In this document: one piece after another, positions 36,839-46,137 of the stretch
Layout of the letters: each line of letters starts with the position of its first letter
How positions within the stretch are numbered: position 1 is the first letter of the stretch
NCBI RefSeq assembly: GCF_009720825.1
Contig: NZ_WNKY01000005.1
Location: 124,001 to 188,000, forward strand
Reading direction: 5' to 3'
Origin: Duganella radicis
GTDB taxonomy: Bacteria; Pseudomonadota; Gammaproteobacteria; Burkholderiales; Burkholderiaceae_D
Length of the DNA: 64,000 bases
Program-made: the position numbers and the translations under genes
The notes under the pieces: generated by a model
What the model was told of the DNA's origin: nothing
Seen by the model: the letters and a program-made list of their open reading frames with translations, nothing else
Databases searched by the model: none

Positions 36839-37957
36839 TCAGTCAGATGCGCCCAGTTGCAGGGCGACGGCGCGGCCGGCTTCGGCGTCTTTTTTCAGCG
36901 CCTCGCGCTGCGACGGCGCCAGCTGCGTCGGCCAGCCGATGATGTGCTGTTCGGCAATCTCGGCCAGCGCGGCGATCCAGGCCGGCGATTCGTTCAGGCA
37001 AGGGATGTAATGGAACCCGGCCCCTTGGGCGCCGCCGTTGCTTTCGAATTCATGGCGCACTTCCATGCTGATTTCCTCCAGCGTTTCCAGGCAGTCGGCG
37101 ATGAAGCCGGGGCAGATCACGTCCACACGGCGCACGCCGTCGCGCGCCAGCTGGGCCACGGTCGGCGCGGTGTAAGGTTGCAGCCACTCGGCCTTGCCGA
37201 AGCGCGACTGGAAGGTGACGACGTACTCGTCCGGTTTCAGCTTGAGGGCGGCGGCCAGCAGGCGCGCGGTTTTCAGGCATTCGCAGTGGTAGGGATCGCC
37301 CAGCATCAGGGTGCGCTTGGGTACGCCGTGGAAGGACATCACCAGCTTTTCCGGCTTGCCGTGCTGTTCCCAGTGGTTGAGCACGGAGTCGCGCAGGGCG
37401 CGGATATAGCCGTCGTGGTCGTGGTAGTTGCGCACGAAGCGCAGCTCCGGGATGTTGCGCACGCTGCCGTAATGCTGGAACACGGCATCGTAGATGGAGC
37501 CGGTGGTGGTGCCGGAGTATTGCGGATAGGCCGGCAGCAGCAGGATGCGGTCGGCGCCGTCCTGCTTCAGCTTGGACAGCACTTCCGGCAGCGACGGCGA
37601 GCCGTAGCGCATGGCCACGGCGACGGTCAGGTCCTGATGGCCGCGTTCGCCGAGCGCGGCGCGCAGGCCGAGCGCCTGGGCGTCGGTATGGGTGCGCAGC
37701 GGCGAGCCTTCGTTGGTCCAGATGGTGGCGTATTTTTTCGCCGACTGGCCGGAGCGGAACGGCAGGATGATCAGGTTGAGGATGAACCACCAGATCACAC
37801 GGGGAATCTCGACCACGCGCGGGTCGGACAGGAACTGCTTGAGATAGCGGCGCACGGCGGAAGCAGTCGGCGCATCGGGCGTACCGAGGTTGACCAGCAC
37901 GATGGCGCTGCGGCCAACATTGCCGTGCTTGTGCGGAGGTTCTTTTTGGAAGGTCAT
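36839..37957 (-). CDS. hemH: Ferrochelatase
   Basis: A 372-residue ferrochelatase. Recognisable blocks are AIVLVNLGTPDAP near the N-terminus, the MRYGSPSL segment, the catalytic-histidine region VMSFHGVPKRTL, and the conserved late segment VDVICPGFIADCLETLEEI. It inserts ferrous iron into protoporphyrin IX, the last step of protoheme synthesis, at the inner membrane. It lies directly upstream of the heat-shock operon, in the same direction. Confidence 0.95.
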   Translation of the reverse strand: MTFQKEPPHKHGNVGRSAIVLVNLGTPDAPTASAVRRYLKQFLSDPRVVEIPRVIWWFILNLIILPFRSGQSAKKYATIWTNEGSPLRTHTDAQALGLRAALGERGHQDLTVAVAMRYGSPSLPEVLSKLKQDGADRILLLPAYPQYSGTTTGSIYDAVFQHYGSVRNIPELRFVRNYHDHDGYIRALRDSVLNHWEQHGKPEKLVMSFHGVPKRTLMLGDPYHCECLKTARLLAAALKLKPDEYVVTFQSRFGKAEWLQPYTAPTVAQLARDGVRRVDVICPGFIADCLETLEEISMEVRHEFESNGGAQGAGFHYIPCLNESPAWIAALAEIAEQHIIGWPTQLAPSQREALKKDAEAGRAVALQLGASD

Positions 37958-37991
37958 GAATGGCTAAAGGGGAATACCGTTAGCCGTTATC

Positions 37992-38243
37992 TTAATGCAT
38001 AAGCCTGATTGCCGCGACGGCAACGCCGCCCATGACCGTGGTCATTCCAAAAGCGGCAAAAATAAACCATTCCACCATTCGAACTTCCAATTGATAAATG
38101 TCCGTTCGAAGACCGGCAATCTCCTCTCTTGTAGCCATGCGCAACTCCATACCGCTAAGCTGTGTTTCAATGCGCACAAGCCGCTGCTTCGTGTCATCTG
38201 CGAAAGCTTCTTGCTTCTCAAACCGTTGCTCTGTTTCCATCAT
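37992..38243 (-). CDS. Small coiled-coil protein with C-terminal membrane anchor
   Basis: An 83-residue protein preceded by GGGGAGG. Residues about 1-55 are charged and heptad-like (KQRLVRIETQLSGMELRMAT), and residues about 58-80 form one hydrophobic helix (WFIFAAFGMTTVMGGVAVAA). Overall plan resembles XhlA/DUF1640-like tail-anchored proteins, but no function can be stated. Located 34 bp from hemH and 68 bp from recN. Either of two tandem ATG codons may be the start. Confidence 0.65.
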   Translation of the reverse strand: MMETEQRFEKQEAFADDTKQRLVRIETQLSGMELRMATREEIAGLRTDIYQLEVRMVEWFIFAAFGMTTVMGGVAVAAIRLMH

Positions 38244-38311
38244 CGCCTCCCCTTGTAAAAAAGGGCAATGATCAATCTTAATCCTTTTAATGCACGCTGG
38301 TCTGATCTATA

Positions 38312-39964
38312 TCAAGAGGCGAGCAGCTCGCGGGCGTGTTTGCGGGTGGTGGCGGTGATTTCCAGGCCGCCCAGCATGCGGGCGATTTCTTCCACGCGGG
38401 ATTTGGCATCCAGCACGTCGATGCGCGAGGCGGTTTTGCCGTTGTCCAGCGTGCCCTTGGCCACCTGGAAGTGCTGGCCCGCCTGGCTGGCCACCTGCGG
38501 CAAGTGCGTCACGCACAGCACCTGGCGCTCCTGTCCCAGCCGGCGCAGCAGGCGGCCCACCACTTCCGCTACGCCGCCGCCGATGCCGCTGTCCACTTCA
38601 TCGAAGATCAGGGTCGGCACCGTGGTCGCGTTCGAAGTGATCACTGAAATCGCCAGCGAAATGCGCGCCAGTTCGCCGCCCGACGCCACCTTGGCCAGCG
38701 GGCGCGCCGCCACGCCCGCGTGGCCGGCCACCAGGAATTCCACCTGCTCCAGACCGTACGCCGCCGGCTCGCACGCATTCAGCGCCACTTCGAAACGGCC
38801 GCCCGTCATGTTCAACTCCTGCATGGCCTTGGTGACCGCGTCACCCAGCTGCCGGGCGGCGCGCACGCGCGCGGCCGACAGCTTGCCCGCCTCCGCCATG
38901 TAGGCCGACTTCAATTTCTCTTCCTGCTTGCGCAAGCCTTCCAGATCAGTGGCGTCGGCCAGCTGCGACAGGCGCGTGGCCAGCTTGGCGTGTTCCTGCG
39001 GCAGCTCATCTTCCGGCACGCGGAACTTGCGCGCGGCCGAATGGATGGCGTCCATGCGCGCCTCCACCGTGCGCAGGCGCGCCGGGTCGAGATCCACGCG
39101 GTCCAGATAATCGTTGAGCGCATACACCGCTTCCTGCAACTGGATGCGCGCCGGCTCGATCAGGTCCACGATCGGCTGCAAGCCGCTGTCGATATCGGCC
39201 AGCTTGCCCAGCTTCTGGTTCAACGACGACAGCTGCGACAGGATCGGATGATCCTCCGCCTCCGAAATCGCCGCCAGCGCCTCCTGCGCGCCCTCCATCA
39301 GACTGGCGGCGTGCGACAGGCGGCTTTGCTCGTTGCTGACCTCCGCCCACTCGCCCGGCTGGACCGCCAGCTTTTCCAGCTCATTGACCTGCCACTCCAG
39401 CCGCTCGCGCTCGTACAGCACGTTGGCGGCATTGGTCTCGAATTCCTCCAGCTGCCTGGCCAGCGCGCGCCACGCCTTGTAGGCCGCCGACACCGCGCGC
39501 GCCTCGCCGCCGGCGCCGGCCTGGCCGTCCAGCAGATCGCGCTGCGCCTCGGTCTTCATCAGCGACTGGTGCGCGTGCTGGCCGTGAATGTCGACCAACA
39601 GGTCGCCCAGCTCGCGCAGCTGCGACGCCGTGGCGGCGACGCCGTTGATGTAAGCCTTGCTGCGGCCGGCGTTGTCGATCACGCGGCGCAGCAGCGCGCC
39701 GCCCTCTTCCACCGCGAACTCATGCGCCGCCAGCCAGTCGCACGCCTGCTCGCTGAGCGCGAAATCGGCCGTGATATCGGCCTTGGCCGCGCCCTCGCGC
39801 ACCACGCTGGCGTCGCCGCGTCCGCCCAGCGCCAGCGTCAACGCATCGATCAGGATCGACTTGCCGGCCCCGGTCTCGCCGGTGAACACGGTGAAGCCGG
39901 CGGAAAATTCCAGTTCTATCGTATCGACGATAACGAAATCACGGATGGACAGGGTGCGCAGCAT
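38312..39964 (-). CDS. recN: DNA repair protein RecN
   Basis: A 550-residue SMC-like ATPase. Walker A is GETGAGKSI (29-37) and the C-terminal half has LAKVASGGELARISLA and Walker B TLIFDEVDSGIGG. The long middle (about 160-380) is coiled coil. RecN acts in double-strand break repair, holding DNA ends together. It follows nadK by 18 bp, a common betaproteobacterial order. No SOS box was assigned because the promoter is upstream of nadK. Confidence 0.96.
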   Translation of the reverse strand: MLRTLSIRDFVIVDTIELEFSAGFTVFTGETGAGKSILIDALTLALGGRGDASVVREGAAKADITADFALSEQACDWLAAHEFAVEEGGALLRRVIDNAGRSKAYINGVAATASQLRELGDLLVDIHGQHAHQSLMKTEAQRDLLDGQAGAGGEARAVSAAYKAWRALARQLEEFETNAANVLYERERLEWQVNELEKLAVQPGEWAEVSNEQSRLSHAASLMEGAQEALAAISEAEDHPILSQLSSLNQKLGKLADIDSGLQPIVDLIEPARIQLQEAVYALNDYLDRVDLDPARLRTVEARMDAIHSAARKFRVPEDELPQEHAKLATRLSQLADATDLEGLRKQEEKLKSAYMAEAGKLSAARVRAARQLGDAVTKAMQELNMTGGRFEVALNACEPAAYGLEQVEFLVAGHAGVAARPLAKVASGGELARISLAISVITSNATTVPTLIFDEVDSGIGGGVAEVVGRLLRRLGQERQVLCVTHLPQVASQAGQHFQVAKGTLDNGKTASRIDVLDAKSRVEEIARMLGGLEITATTRKHARELLAS

Positions 39965-39982
39965 GAAGACCTGTAAATGTGG

Positions 39983-40891
39983 TTAGGCGAGCTTGCCCTC
40001 ACCGGACGGATATTCGTTCCAGTGCAGCTTTTCGCGCAGGGTATTGTAGTAGCTCCAGCCATCCGGATGCAGGAAGGTGATCGCGTGCGGCGAGCGCTGG
40101 ATCACGATGCGGTCCTGCGCTTGCAGGCTGGCGAAGGTTTGCATGTCGAAGTTGACGCTGATGTCGCGCCCGCGCACGATTTCCACCACGATCTCGCTCG
40201 ACTCCGGCAGCACGATCGGCCGGTTGGACAGCGCGTGCGGCGCGATCGGCACCATCACGATGCCGCCCAGCGACGGGTGCAGCAGCGGCCCGCCGGCCGA
40301 CAGCGCGTAGGCGGTGGAGCCGGTCGGGGTCGAAATGATCAGGCCATCGGAACGCTGGTTGTACATGAACTGGCCGTCCACGTCCACGCGCAGCTCGGCC
40401 ATGCCGGCGCCGGCGCCGCGCGACACCACCACGTCGTTGACCGCCATGCCGACGTGGATGCTGGCGTCGCCGCGCATCACGCGGCCCTCCAGCAGGGTGC
40501 GGCGCTCGGCCTTGTAGCTGCCGCTCAAGATGCGGCCCAGCGCATCGTGCATGCCTTCCAGCGGGATATCGGTCATGAAGCCCAGCCGGCCCTGGTTGAT
40601 GCCGATCAGCGGCACATTGAACGGCGCCAGCTGGCGCGCGATGCCCAGCATGGTGCCGTCGCCGCCCATCACGATGGCGGCGTCGCATTCGGCGCCGATG
40701 CCGGCCGCGCTCAGCACGCGCGCATCGTCCAGCTGCACGCCCAGGTGGGCGGCGGTGGTTTCCTCGAACACCACCTCGTAGCCGCGCTGCTGGAGGAAAT
40801 CGACCACGCTGGCCACCGACTCGGCAATACCGTCGGTATTCGGGCGCACGACCAGTGCGATAGTGTGGAAAACAGCGTGCGTGGTGGTCAT
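39983..40891 (-). CDS. nadK: NAD kinase
   Basis: A 302-residue ATP-NAD kinase with the catalytic GGDGT (76-80), the QGRLGFMTD segment, the nucleotide-contact motif NDVVVSRG and the substrate loop [20 protein letters not shown]. It phosphorylates NAD to NADP in the cytoplasm. It is directly followed by recN. In many relatives hrcA lies upstream of nadK; here a DUF3667 protein gene lies there instead. Confidence 0.96.
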   Translation of the reverse strand: MTTTHAVFHTIALVVRPNTDGIAESVASVVDFLQQRGYEVVFEETTAAHLGVQLDDARVLSAAGIGAECDAAIVMGGDGTMLGIARQLAPFNVPLIGINQGRLGFMTDIPLEGMHDALGRILSGSYKAERRTLLEGRVMRGDASIHVGMAVNDVVVSRGAGAGMAELRVDVDGQFMYNQRSDGLIISTPTGSTAYALSAGGPLLHPSLGGIVMVPIAPHALSNRPIVLPESSEIVVEIVRGRDISVNFDMQTFASLQAQDRIVIQRSPHAITFLHPDGWSYYNTLREKLHWNEYPSGEGKLA

Positions 40892-40954
40892 AAAAATCTC
40901 TGCTTCATGCTGGGAGCGCCATCACTGTACATTTAAACAGTATCTTGCGCAAGT

Positions 40955-42022
40955 TTAATGGCCAACCGACAGAATGCCCATGCCGGCCGAAATCATCACG
41001 GCAAACAGCAACGCGATCATATAGGCCAGCATCAGCACCGACCAGCGCGCGAAGGTGCCGAAGCGGCTGCTATGGTACACGCGCCGCATGGCCCACGGCA
41101 GGTAGCCGATCAGCCAGCACCACAGCGCGAATTGCAGCAGCGGAAAATGCGCCAGCAGGATCAGGCTGAAGGTCAGGAAGGCAAAGGCGTTGGTGTGCAG
41201 CGCGAACAGCATGTGCTCGCCGAAGCGGCGGCCCGAGCCCAGGTACAGCACCTTGAGCAACAGCGCAAACACCGGCATCAGCAGGAAGATGGCGTACGGC
41301 GCGTAGTGGCTCATGCCGTTCTTGAACACCTTGACCTGCTCTTCCGGCGGCAGCTGGTTGAGCGCGTGCCACTGGCGGCGCAGCAGCGGCCAGTCGGTCA
41401 GCTTGCCGTCGATGTATTCCTCGTTGATGTTGAGATCGACGTTTTCCTTGCCCTCGGCCTTGGCGTCGGTGGCGGCCGATTCCTGCGCCTTGGCGGCGCG
41501 CATTTCCGATTTGGCGTCCTCGGCCGCCATCTCGCTCATCATGTCGGCCAACGCTTCCTTGGCGGCCGATTTGCCGGCCGCGTCCTCCGGCGTTGGCGGC
41601 TTGCCGAGCTTGTCCCGTTCGGCCGCCACCGTATCGGCCAGCACGCGCGCCGGCGCCACCGCCTTGGCGGCGGTGGTCTGGCCTTCCAGCTTGCTATCGC
41701 CATGCGTCCCGCCGCCACCGGTGAGTTTCAACAGCGCAAAGAACAGCACGGAAAAGGTCAGGTACATGCGCAGCGGCTGCACGTAGCGCACGCGGCGGCC
41801 GCGGATATATTCGTTGGTCAGCTCGCCCGGCTTGAGGATCAGCAGCCGCAACGAACTCCACAGCTTGCCTTCCAGCGCCACGTAGTGGCCGATGAACTCA
41901 TGCAGGAACTCGCGCGTGCTGGCGTGGTGCAACACCGCCTCCTGCCCGCAATGGGAGCAGTAATGGCCGCTCAGCGGCGTTTCGCAGTTGGCGCAATTGT
42001 CCAGCTTGGCGGCAGTGCTCAT
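40955..42022 (-). CDS. DUF3667-type membrane protein with N-terminal zinc ribbon
   Basis: 355 residues from the ATG at 42022, giving MSTAAKLDNCANCETPLSGH; the longer frame adds 18 residues and is less likely. Two CxxC pairs (Cys10/Cys13 in CANC, then CSHC about 12 residues later) form a zinc ribbon. A helix around residue 85-105 follows, then a polar Ala/Glu/Lys-rich middle segment (about 110-210) and three to four C-terminal helices. The family is uncharacterised. It stands alone upstream of nadK. Confidence 0.75.
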   Translation of the reverse strand: MSTAAKLDNCANCETPLSGHYCSHCGQEAVLHHASTREFLHEFIGHYVALEGKLWSSLRLLILKPGELTNEYIRGRRVRYVQPLRMYLTFSVLFFALLKLTGGGGTHGDSKLEGQTTAAKAVAPARVLADTVAAERDKLGKPPTPEDAAGKSAAKEALADMMSEMAAEDAKSEMRAAKAQESAATDAKAEGKENVDLNINEEYIDGKLTDWPLLRRQWHALNQLPPEEQVKVFKNGMSHYAPYAIFLLMPVFALLLKVLYLGSGRRFGEHMLFALHTNAFAFLTFSLILLAHFPLLQFALWCWLIGYLPWAMRRVYHSSRFGTFARWSVLMLAYMIALLFAVMISAGMGILSVGH

Positions 42023-42154
42023 GCAGAAAATCCCGGTGAAGAAATGTGGTCTGAATGATAAACGACTTCTTGCCACTGTTGTCAGAATTCAAGGTGGCGA
42101 CTGACGCAAAACCAACTGGCTAACATGGCCGCATACTCACGGGAGGCCATCATC

Positions 42155-42394
42155 ATGAAAGACCAGCACGTCAATACCGATGCCAAGGTGAAGGACGACG
42201 GCATCAAGCGCATGCCGCATGAGCGCGACGAGGCGCCCGACAATAACGGTGCCAAGACCCGCAGCATCATGCGCCAGGCGGCCAACGATATCGACAGCGG
42301 CATGGTCGACACCGATCTGCACAATCAGCGCGGCGTGCAGAAGCCGCGCGAGGACGCCAAGGCGCGGCCGCAGCCGCAAACCAAGCGCGATTGA
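42155..42394 (+). CDS. Small hydrophilic protein of unknown function
   Basis: 79 residues from the ATG at 42155, preceded by GGGAGG; the longer frame adds ten residues upstream of that site. The product is highly charged and without hydrophobic segments (MKDQHVNTDAKVKDDGIKRM ... PRPQPQTKRD), probably disordered. It resembles small stress-linked proteins found in related betaproteobacteria, but I cannot name a family. It lies 17 bp before the sorbosone-dehydrogenase-like gene and may share its transcript. Confidence 0.6.
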   Translation: MKDQHVNTDAKVKDDGIKRMPHERDEAPDNNGAKTRSIMRQAANDIDSGMVDTDLHNQRGVQKPREDAKARPQPQTKRD

Positions 42395-42411
42395 TCGCAA
42401 AGGAGCCGCCC

Positions 42412-43734
42412 ATGCGCCAGCACACCGCCCGCTTCCTGTTCGCCATCGCCTGCCTGCCGCCGCTGGCCATGGCCCAGTCCTACCCGACCGGCTACGGCCC
42501 CAACCCGGCCTTGCCGGAGCCGGACCGCAAACTCATCCCCACGCTCAACGTGGCGCCCACCGAACCCTGGACGGCGCAGCAGCAGCCCAGCGCGCCGCCC
42601 GGTTTCAGTGTGACCGCCTACGCGCGCGGGCTCGACCATCCGCGCTGGCTGTACACGCTGCCCAACGGCGACGTGCTGGTGGCCGAAACCAACGCCCCGC
42701 CCAAGCCGGACGACAGCAAAGGCATCAAGGGCATGGTGATGAAATTCGAGATGAAGAAGGCCGGCGCCGAAACGCCCTCGGCCAACCGCATCACGCTGCT
42801 GCGCGGGCTGGACGCCAAGGGCATGGCGCAAAGCCGCAGCGTGTATCTCGCCGGTTTGAATTCGCCGTTCGGCATGGCCCTGGTCGGCAAGGACCTGTAC
42901 GTGGCCGATACCGACGCCGTGCTGCGCTTCCCCTACCAGGAAGGCGCCACCAGCATCACCACGCCGGGCGTGAAGGTGATGGACCTGCCGGCCGGCACCA
43001 TCAACCACCACTGGACCAAGAACGTGATCGCCAGCCCGGACGGCAAATACCTGTACGTCACGGTCGGCTCCAACAGCAATGTGGCGGAAAACGGCATGGA
43101 AGCGGAAAACGGCCGCGCCGCCATCTGGCAGCTGGATCTGGCCAGCGGCAAGTCACGCCTGTACGCCACCGGCCTGCGCAATCCCAACGGCATGGACTGG
43201 GAGCCGCAGACCAATACCTTGTGGACCACGGTCAACGAACGAGATGAACTGGGCAACGATCTGGTGCCGGACTACATGACCTCGGTGAAGGATGGCGGTT
43301 TCTATGGCTGGCCCTACAGCTACTACGGCCAGCATGTGGACAGCCGCGTCAAGCCGCAGAAGCCGGAGCTGGTGGCCAAGGCCCTCGTGCCCGATTACGC
43401 GCTGGGCGGCCACACGGCCTCGCTGGGCCTGACCTTCTACGATGGCAAGCTGTTCCCGCAGAGCTATCAGGGCGGCGTGTTCATCGGCCAGCATGGCTCG
43501 TGGAACCGCAAGCCGCACAGCGGTTACAAGGTGGTGTTCATTCCGTTCAGCGGCGGCAAGCCGTCCGGGCCGCCGCAGGATTTCCTGGCCGGCTTCCTCA
43601 CGCGCGATGGCAAGGCGCAGGGTCGGCCGGTGGGCGTGGTGGTGGACGGACAGGGCGCGCTGCTGGTGGCGGACGATGTGGGCAACGTGGTGTGGCGGGT
43701 GGCGCCGTCCTCAGCGCAATCGGCCAGCCGCTGA
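42412..43734 (+). CDS. Sorbosone dehydrogenase-like PQQ-dependent beta-propeller protein, exported
   Basis: 440 residues from the ATG at 42412 behind AAAGGAG. A signal peptide (MRQHTARFLFAIACLPPLAM, cut near AMAQS) is followed by a six-bladed propeller of the soluble glucose/sorbosone dehydrogenase type: DHPRWLYTLPNGDVLVAETN, YVTVGSNSNVAENG, GLRNPNGMDWEP and FIGQHGSWNRKP. Members oxidise sugars or aldehydes in the periplasm, many with PQQ. The substrate cannot be read from sequence. Confidence 0.82.
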   Translation: MRQHTARFLFAIACLPPLAMAQSYPTGYGPNPALPEPDRKLIPTLNVAPTEPWTAQQQPSAPPGFSVTAYARGLDHPRWLYTLPNGDVLVAETNAPPKPDDSKGIKGMVMKFEMKKAGAETPSANRITLLRGLDAKGMAQSRSVYLAGLNSPFGMALVGKDLYVADTDAVLRFPYQEGATSITTPGVKVMDLPAGTINHHWTKNVIASPDGKYLYVTVGSNSNVAENGMEAENGRAAIWQLDLASGKSRLYATGLRNPNGMDWEPQTNTLWTTVNERDELGNDLVPDYMTSVKDGGFYGWPYSYYGQHVDSRVKPQKPELVAKALVPDYALGGHTASLGLTFYDGKLFPQSYQGGVFIGQHGSWNRKPHSGYKVVFIPFSGGKPSGPPQDFLAGFLTRDGKAQGRPVGVVVDGQGALLVADDVGNVVWRVAPSSAQSASR

Positions 43735-43736
43735 TA

Positions 43737-43769
43737 AAATCCTTGTCTGGTTTTCACAGACAAGGATTT
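43737..43769 (+). promoter_or_regulatory. 13-bp perfect hairpin covering the gloA ribosome binding site
   Basis: AAATCCTTGTCTG (43737-43749) and its exact complement (43757-43769) flank a seven-base loop. The 3' arm contains AAGGA (43762-43766), the only ribosome binding site for gloA, whose ATG starts at 43774. The stem begins 2 bp after the upstream stop codon, so it may also end that transcript. Confidence 0.8.
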
Positions 43770-43773
43770 AAAC

Positions 43774-44181
43774 ATGCGCATCCTGCACACCATGCTGCGA
43801 GTCGGCGACCTGCAACGCTCCATCGATTTCTACACCAAGGTGCTCGGCATGAAACTGCTGCGCACCAGCGACAATCCGGAATACAAGTACACGCTGGCCT
43901 TCCTCGGCTACGGCTCGAATCCGGACCACGCTGAACTGGAGCTGACCTACAATTACGGCACCACCAGCTACGACATGGGCACGGCTTATGGCCACATCGC
44001 CATTTCGGCCGAGGACATCTACGCCACCGCCGCCGCCGTGAAGGCCAATGGCGGCAACGTCACGCGCGAGCCGGGCCCGGTGAAAGGCGGCACCACCGTG
44101 ATCGCCTTCGTCACCGATCCCGACGGCTACAAAATCGAGCTGATCGAACGCAGCTTCGACGGCCAGGGCGCCGGCCTGTAA
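43774..44181 (+). CDS. gloA: Lactoylglutathione lyase (glyoxalase I)
   Basis: A 135-residue glyoxalase I. The metal ligands fall at the same positions as in E. coli GlxI: His5, Glu56, His74 and Glu122. It converts the methylglyoxal-glutathione hemithioacetal to S-lactoylglutathione in the cytoplasm, probably with nickel. Its ribosome binding site lies within a strong hairpin. It converges with the UbiA-type gene with a 4-bp gap. Confidence 0.95.
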   Translation: MRILHTMLRVGDLQRSIDFYTKVLGMKLLRTSDNPEYKYTLAFLGYGSNPDHAELELTYNYGTTSYDMGTAYGHIAISAEDIYATAAAVKANGGNVTREPGPVKGGTTVIAFVTDPDGYKIELIERSFDGQGAGL

Positions 44182-44185
44182 GACA

Positions 44186-45094
44186 TCACACGGCGGCCGC
44201 GCCCAGTGCGGCGCAGGCCGCGATCACTGCCAGGCTGACGGGGTCCTTGCTGACGTACAGCAGCGGGTCTTCGTTGACCTCGCCCCGGAACGACAGCACC
44301 CACAAGCGTCCCAGCCACAGCATGGCCAGCGGCACGATGCCGTACAGCCAGGCTGGATGACGATACAGCCTGAGCACGTTCTCCGAATTAAAGTACAGCA
44401 TGAAAATCACCACCGACACGAAGGCGCTGTTCATGCCCAGCATGCCGATCGGCGCGCGGTCGGCGGTGGCGTAGCCGCGTCCCGAGGTTTTATCCTTGCC
44501 CACCTGCTCCAGGTTGAACAGTTCGCTGTGGCGCTTGAGCAGGGCCAGCGACAGGAACAGGAAGAAGGAAAACGCCAGCAGCCAGAACGACGGTTCGATG
44601 CGCGTGGCGGCGCAACCGCCCAGTACGCGCAAGGTGTGCAGCAGGGCCAGCGTGACGGTGTCCACCATCAGCAGGCGCTTGAGGTAGGCCGAATAGGTGA
44701 CCGTGACGCCGAAATACACCGCCACGGCCGCCAGCAGCAGCCAGCCGTAGTAGGCGCACAGGCCCAGCGCCGCCAGTGCCAGCACGACGCTGACGGCGCG
44801 CGCCAGCGCTGCGGACAGCGCGCCGCTGGCGATCGGGCGGTGGCGCTTGATGGGATGGTGGCGGTCGTCTTCGGCGTCCATCGCGTCGTTGAGCAGATAG
44901 GCGCTGGAGGCGCACAGGCAGAACGCCACGAAGGCCAGCAGCGATTGCAGCGCGGTGGCGCCGCTGATCGCATGGCCGGCGAACATCGGCACGAACACCA
45001 GCAGGTTTTTCAGCCAGTGGCGCGGGCGCAGGCCTTGCCACAGGGCGCGCGCGGTCGAGGGCTGACGGGTCAGTTGCAGTTCGGCGCTGCTCAT
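44186..45094 (-). CDS. UbiA-family prenyltransferase (decaprenyl-phosphate phosphoribosyltransferase-like)
   Basis: 302 residues from the ATG at 45094, which overlaps the upstream stop as ATGA; the frame is open far upstream but only as the antisense-free shadow of the preceding gene. It has about eight to nine helices and the Asp-rich motif LLNDAMDAEDDRHHPIKRHR (Asn69, Asp70, Asp73) used to bind the prenyl diphosphate through magnesium. The second Asp-rich region is less clear. Sequence style fits the DPPR-synthase branch of UbiA proteins rather than ubiquinone UbiA. Coupled to the membrane protein gene upstream. Confidence 0.82.
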   Translation of the reverse strand: MSSAELQLTRQPSTARALWQGLRPRHWLKNLLVFVPMFAGHAISGATALQSLLAFVAFCLCASSAYLLNDAMDAEDDRHHPIKRHRPIASGALSAALARAVSVVLALAALGLCAYYGWLLLAAVAVYFGVTVTYSAYLKRLLMVDTVTLALLHTLRVLGGCAATRIEPSFWLLAFSFFLFLSLALLKRHSELFNLEQVGKDKTSGRGYATADRAPIGMLGMNSAFVSVVIFMLYFNSENVLRLYRHPAWLYGIVPLAMLWLGRLWVLSFRGEVNEDPLLYVSKDPVSLAVIAACAALGAAAV

Positions 45095-46086
45095 GCCGCG
45101 GCTTTCGCGGTGCCGCCCGGCAGGCGCGCGGCCAGCCAGATGGCGGCGAACGGCACCAGCATCGGGTACAGGCCCCAGATGGCGCGGCCATCGACGCGCA
45201 CGCACAGCGCGGCATACAGCGGCGGCAGCGCCATCAACAGCAACAGCGACTTCAGTGGCCGCAGCATAGCCCCGGCGGCGTGTGCAGCCGCCACGGACGC
45301 GGTGCCGGGGGCGGGGGCGGCGGTCGTGCTGCCGGTGCCGCGCATGCCCAGCAGCGCCAGCGGCAGTACGACGCCTACCGCTGTCGCCAGCGAGGCCAGC
45401 GAACGCACATCCTGCAAAGCCGTAATCACGGTATGAATGCTCGGCGCCCAAACATAGCTCGGCAAGCCGGGAATCAGCCACCAGCGCACCGCCACCATCC
45501 ACGCGCCGGCCGCCGCCAGCGCGGCCAGGCCCGGCAGGACTGCGATACGGCGCATGGCCAGCAGCCACACCAACAGCAGAATATTTTCCTCGCGCACCGC
45601 CGATCCCAAGATGCCAGCCAGCGCAGCCAACCACGGCTGTCCGGACAGCACCGCCAGCACGAACGCGGTGCGGGCGCAGATCGAGGCCGGATCGGTCAGC
45701 AGGTAAGGCGCGTACCAGAAGGTGGGCACCGACAGGATCATCAGCAGACCGGCGATCACGGCGGCGTTGCGGCCGGCCTGCACGCGCAGCATGGCCAGCG
45801 CCATCATCACGGCGGTGGCGCTGATGCACAGCCAGTTGAGCAGGGCGAAGCTGTGGCGCGTATTGCCAGGAATGGCGGCGGCCAGCGCCGGCGCCAGCAG
45901 ACGATACGGGAACGGCGCGCGCAGTTCGCTGGCCGGGATTTCGCCGCGCAGGTAACGCGCGGTATCGAAGTAGGCTTGCGAATCCTCCACGGTGCCGCCC
46001 CAGCGCCAGATCATCACGAACAACGCCAGCGCGGCAAAGGTGGCGGTCAAAACAAGAAACTGCTTACGATTCAAAGAGGTAGTCAT
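45091..46086 (-). CDS. Polytopic membrane protein, possibly GT-C-like
   Basis: A 331-residue protein with eight to nine hydrophobic helices. After the first helix, a periplasmic segment EDSQAYFDTARYLRGEIPAS, then RAPFPYRLLAPAL, resembles the first loop of GT-C lipid-linked sugar transferases, though a catalytic DD/DE pair is not certain. Overlap with the UbiA-type gene suggests that both act on a polyprenyl-phosphate-linked sugar. Function is inferred from this pairing only. Confidence 0.6.
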   Translation of the reverse strand: MTTSLNRKQFLVLTATFAALALFVMIWRWGGTVEDSQAYFDTARYLRGEIPASELRAPFPYRLLAPALAAAIPGNTRHSFALLNWLCISATAVMMALAMLRVQAGRNAAVIAGLLMILSVPTFWYAPYLLTDPASICARTAFVLAVLSGQPWLAALAGILGSAVREENILLLVWLLAMRRIAVLPGLAALAAAGAWMVAVRWWLIPGLPSYVWAPSIHTVITALQDVRSLASLATAVGVVLPLALLGMRGTGSTTAAPAPGTASVAAAHAAGAMLRPLKSLLLLMALPPLYAALCVRVDGRAIWGLYPMLVPFAAIWLAARLPGGTAKAAA

Positions 46087-46137
46087 GCGGCTTTAACGAT
46101 TTACTAACAGCGCCGGATACTACCTCCTCTTTGACTT

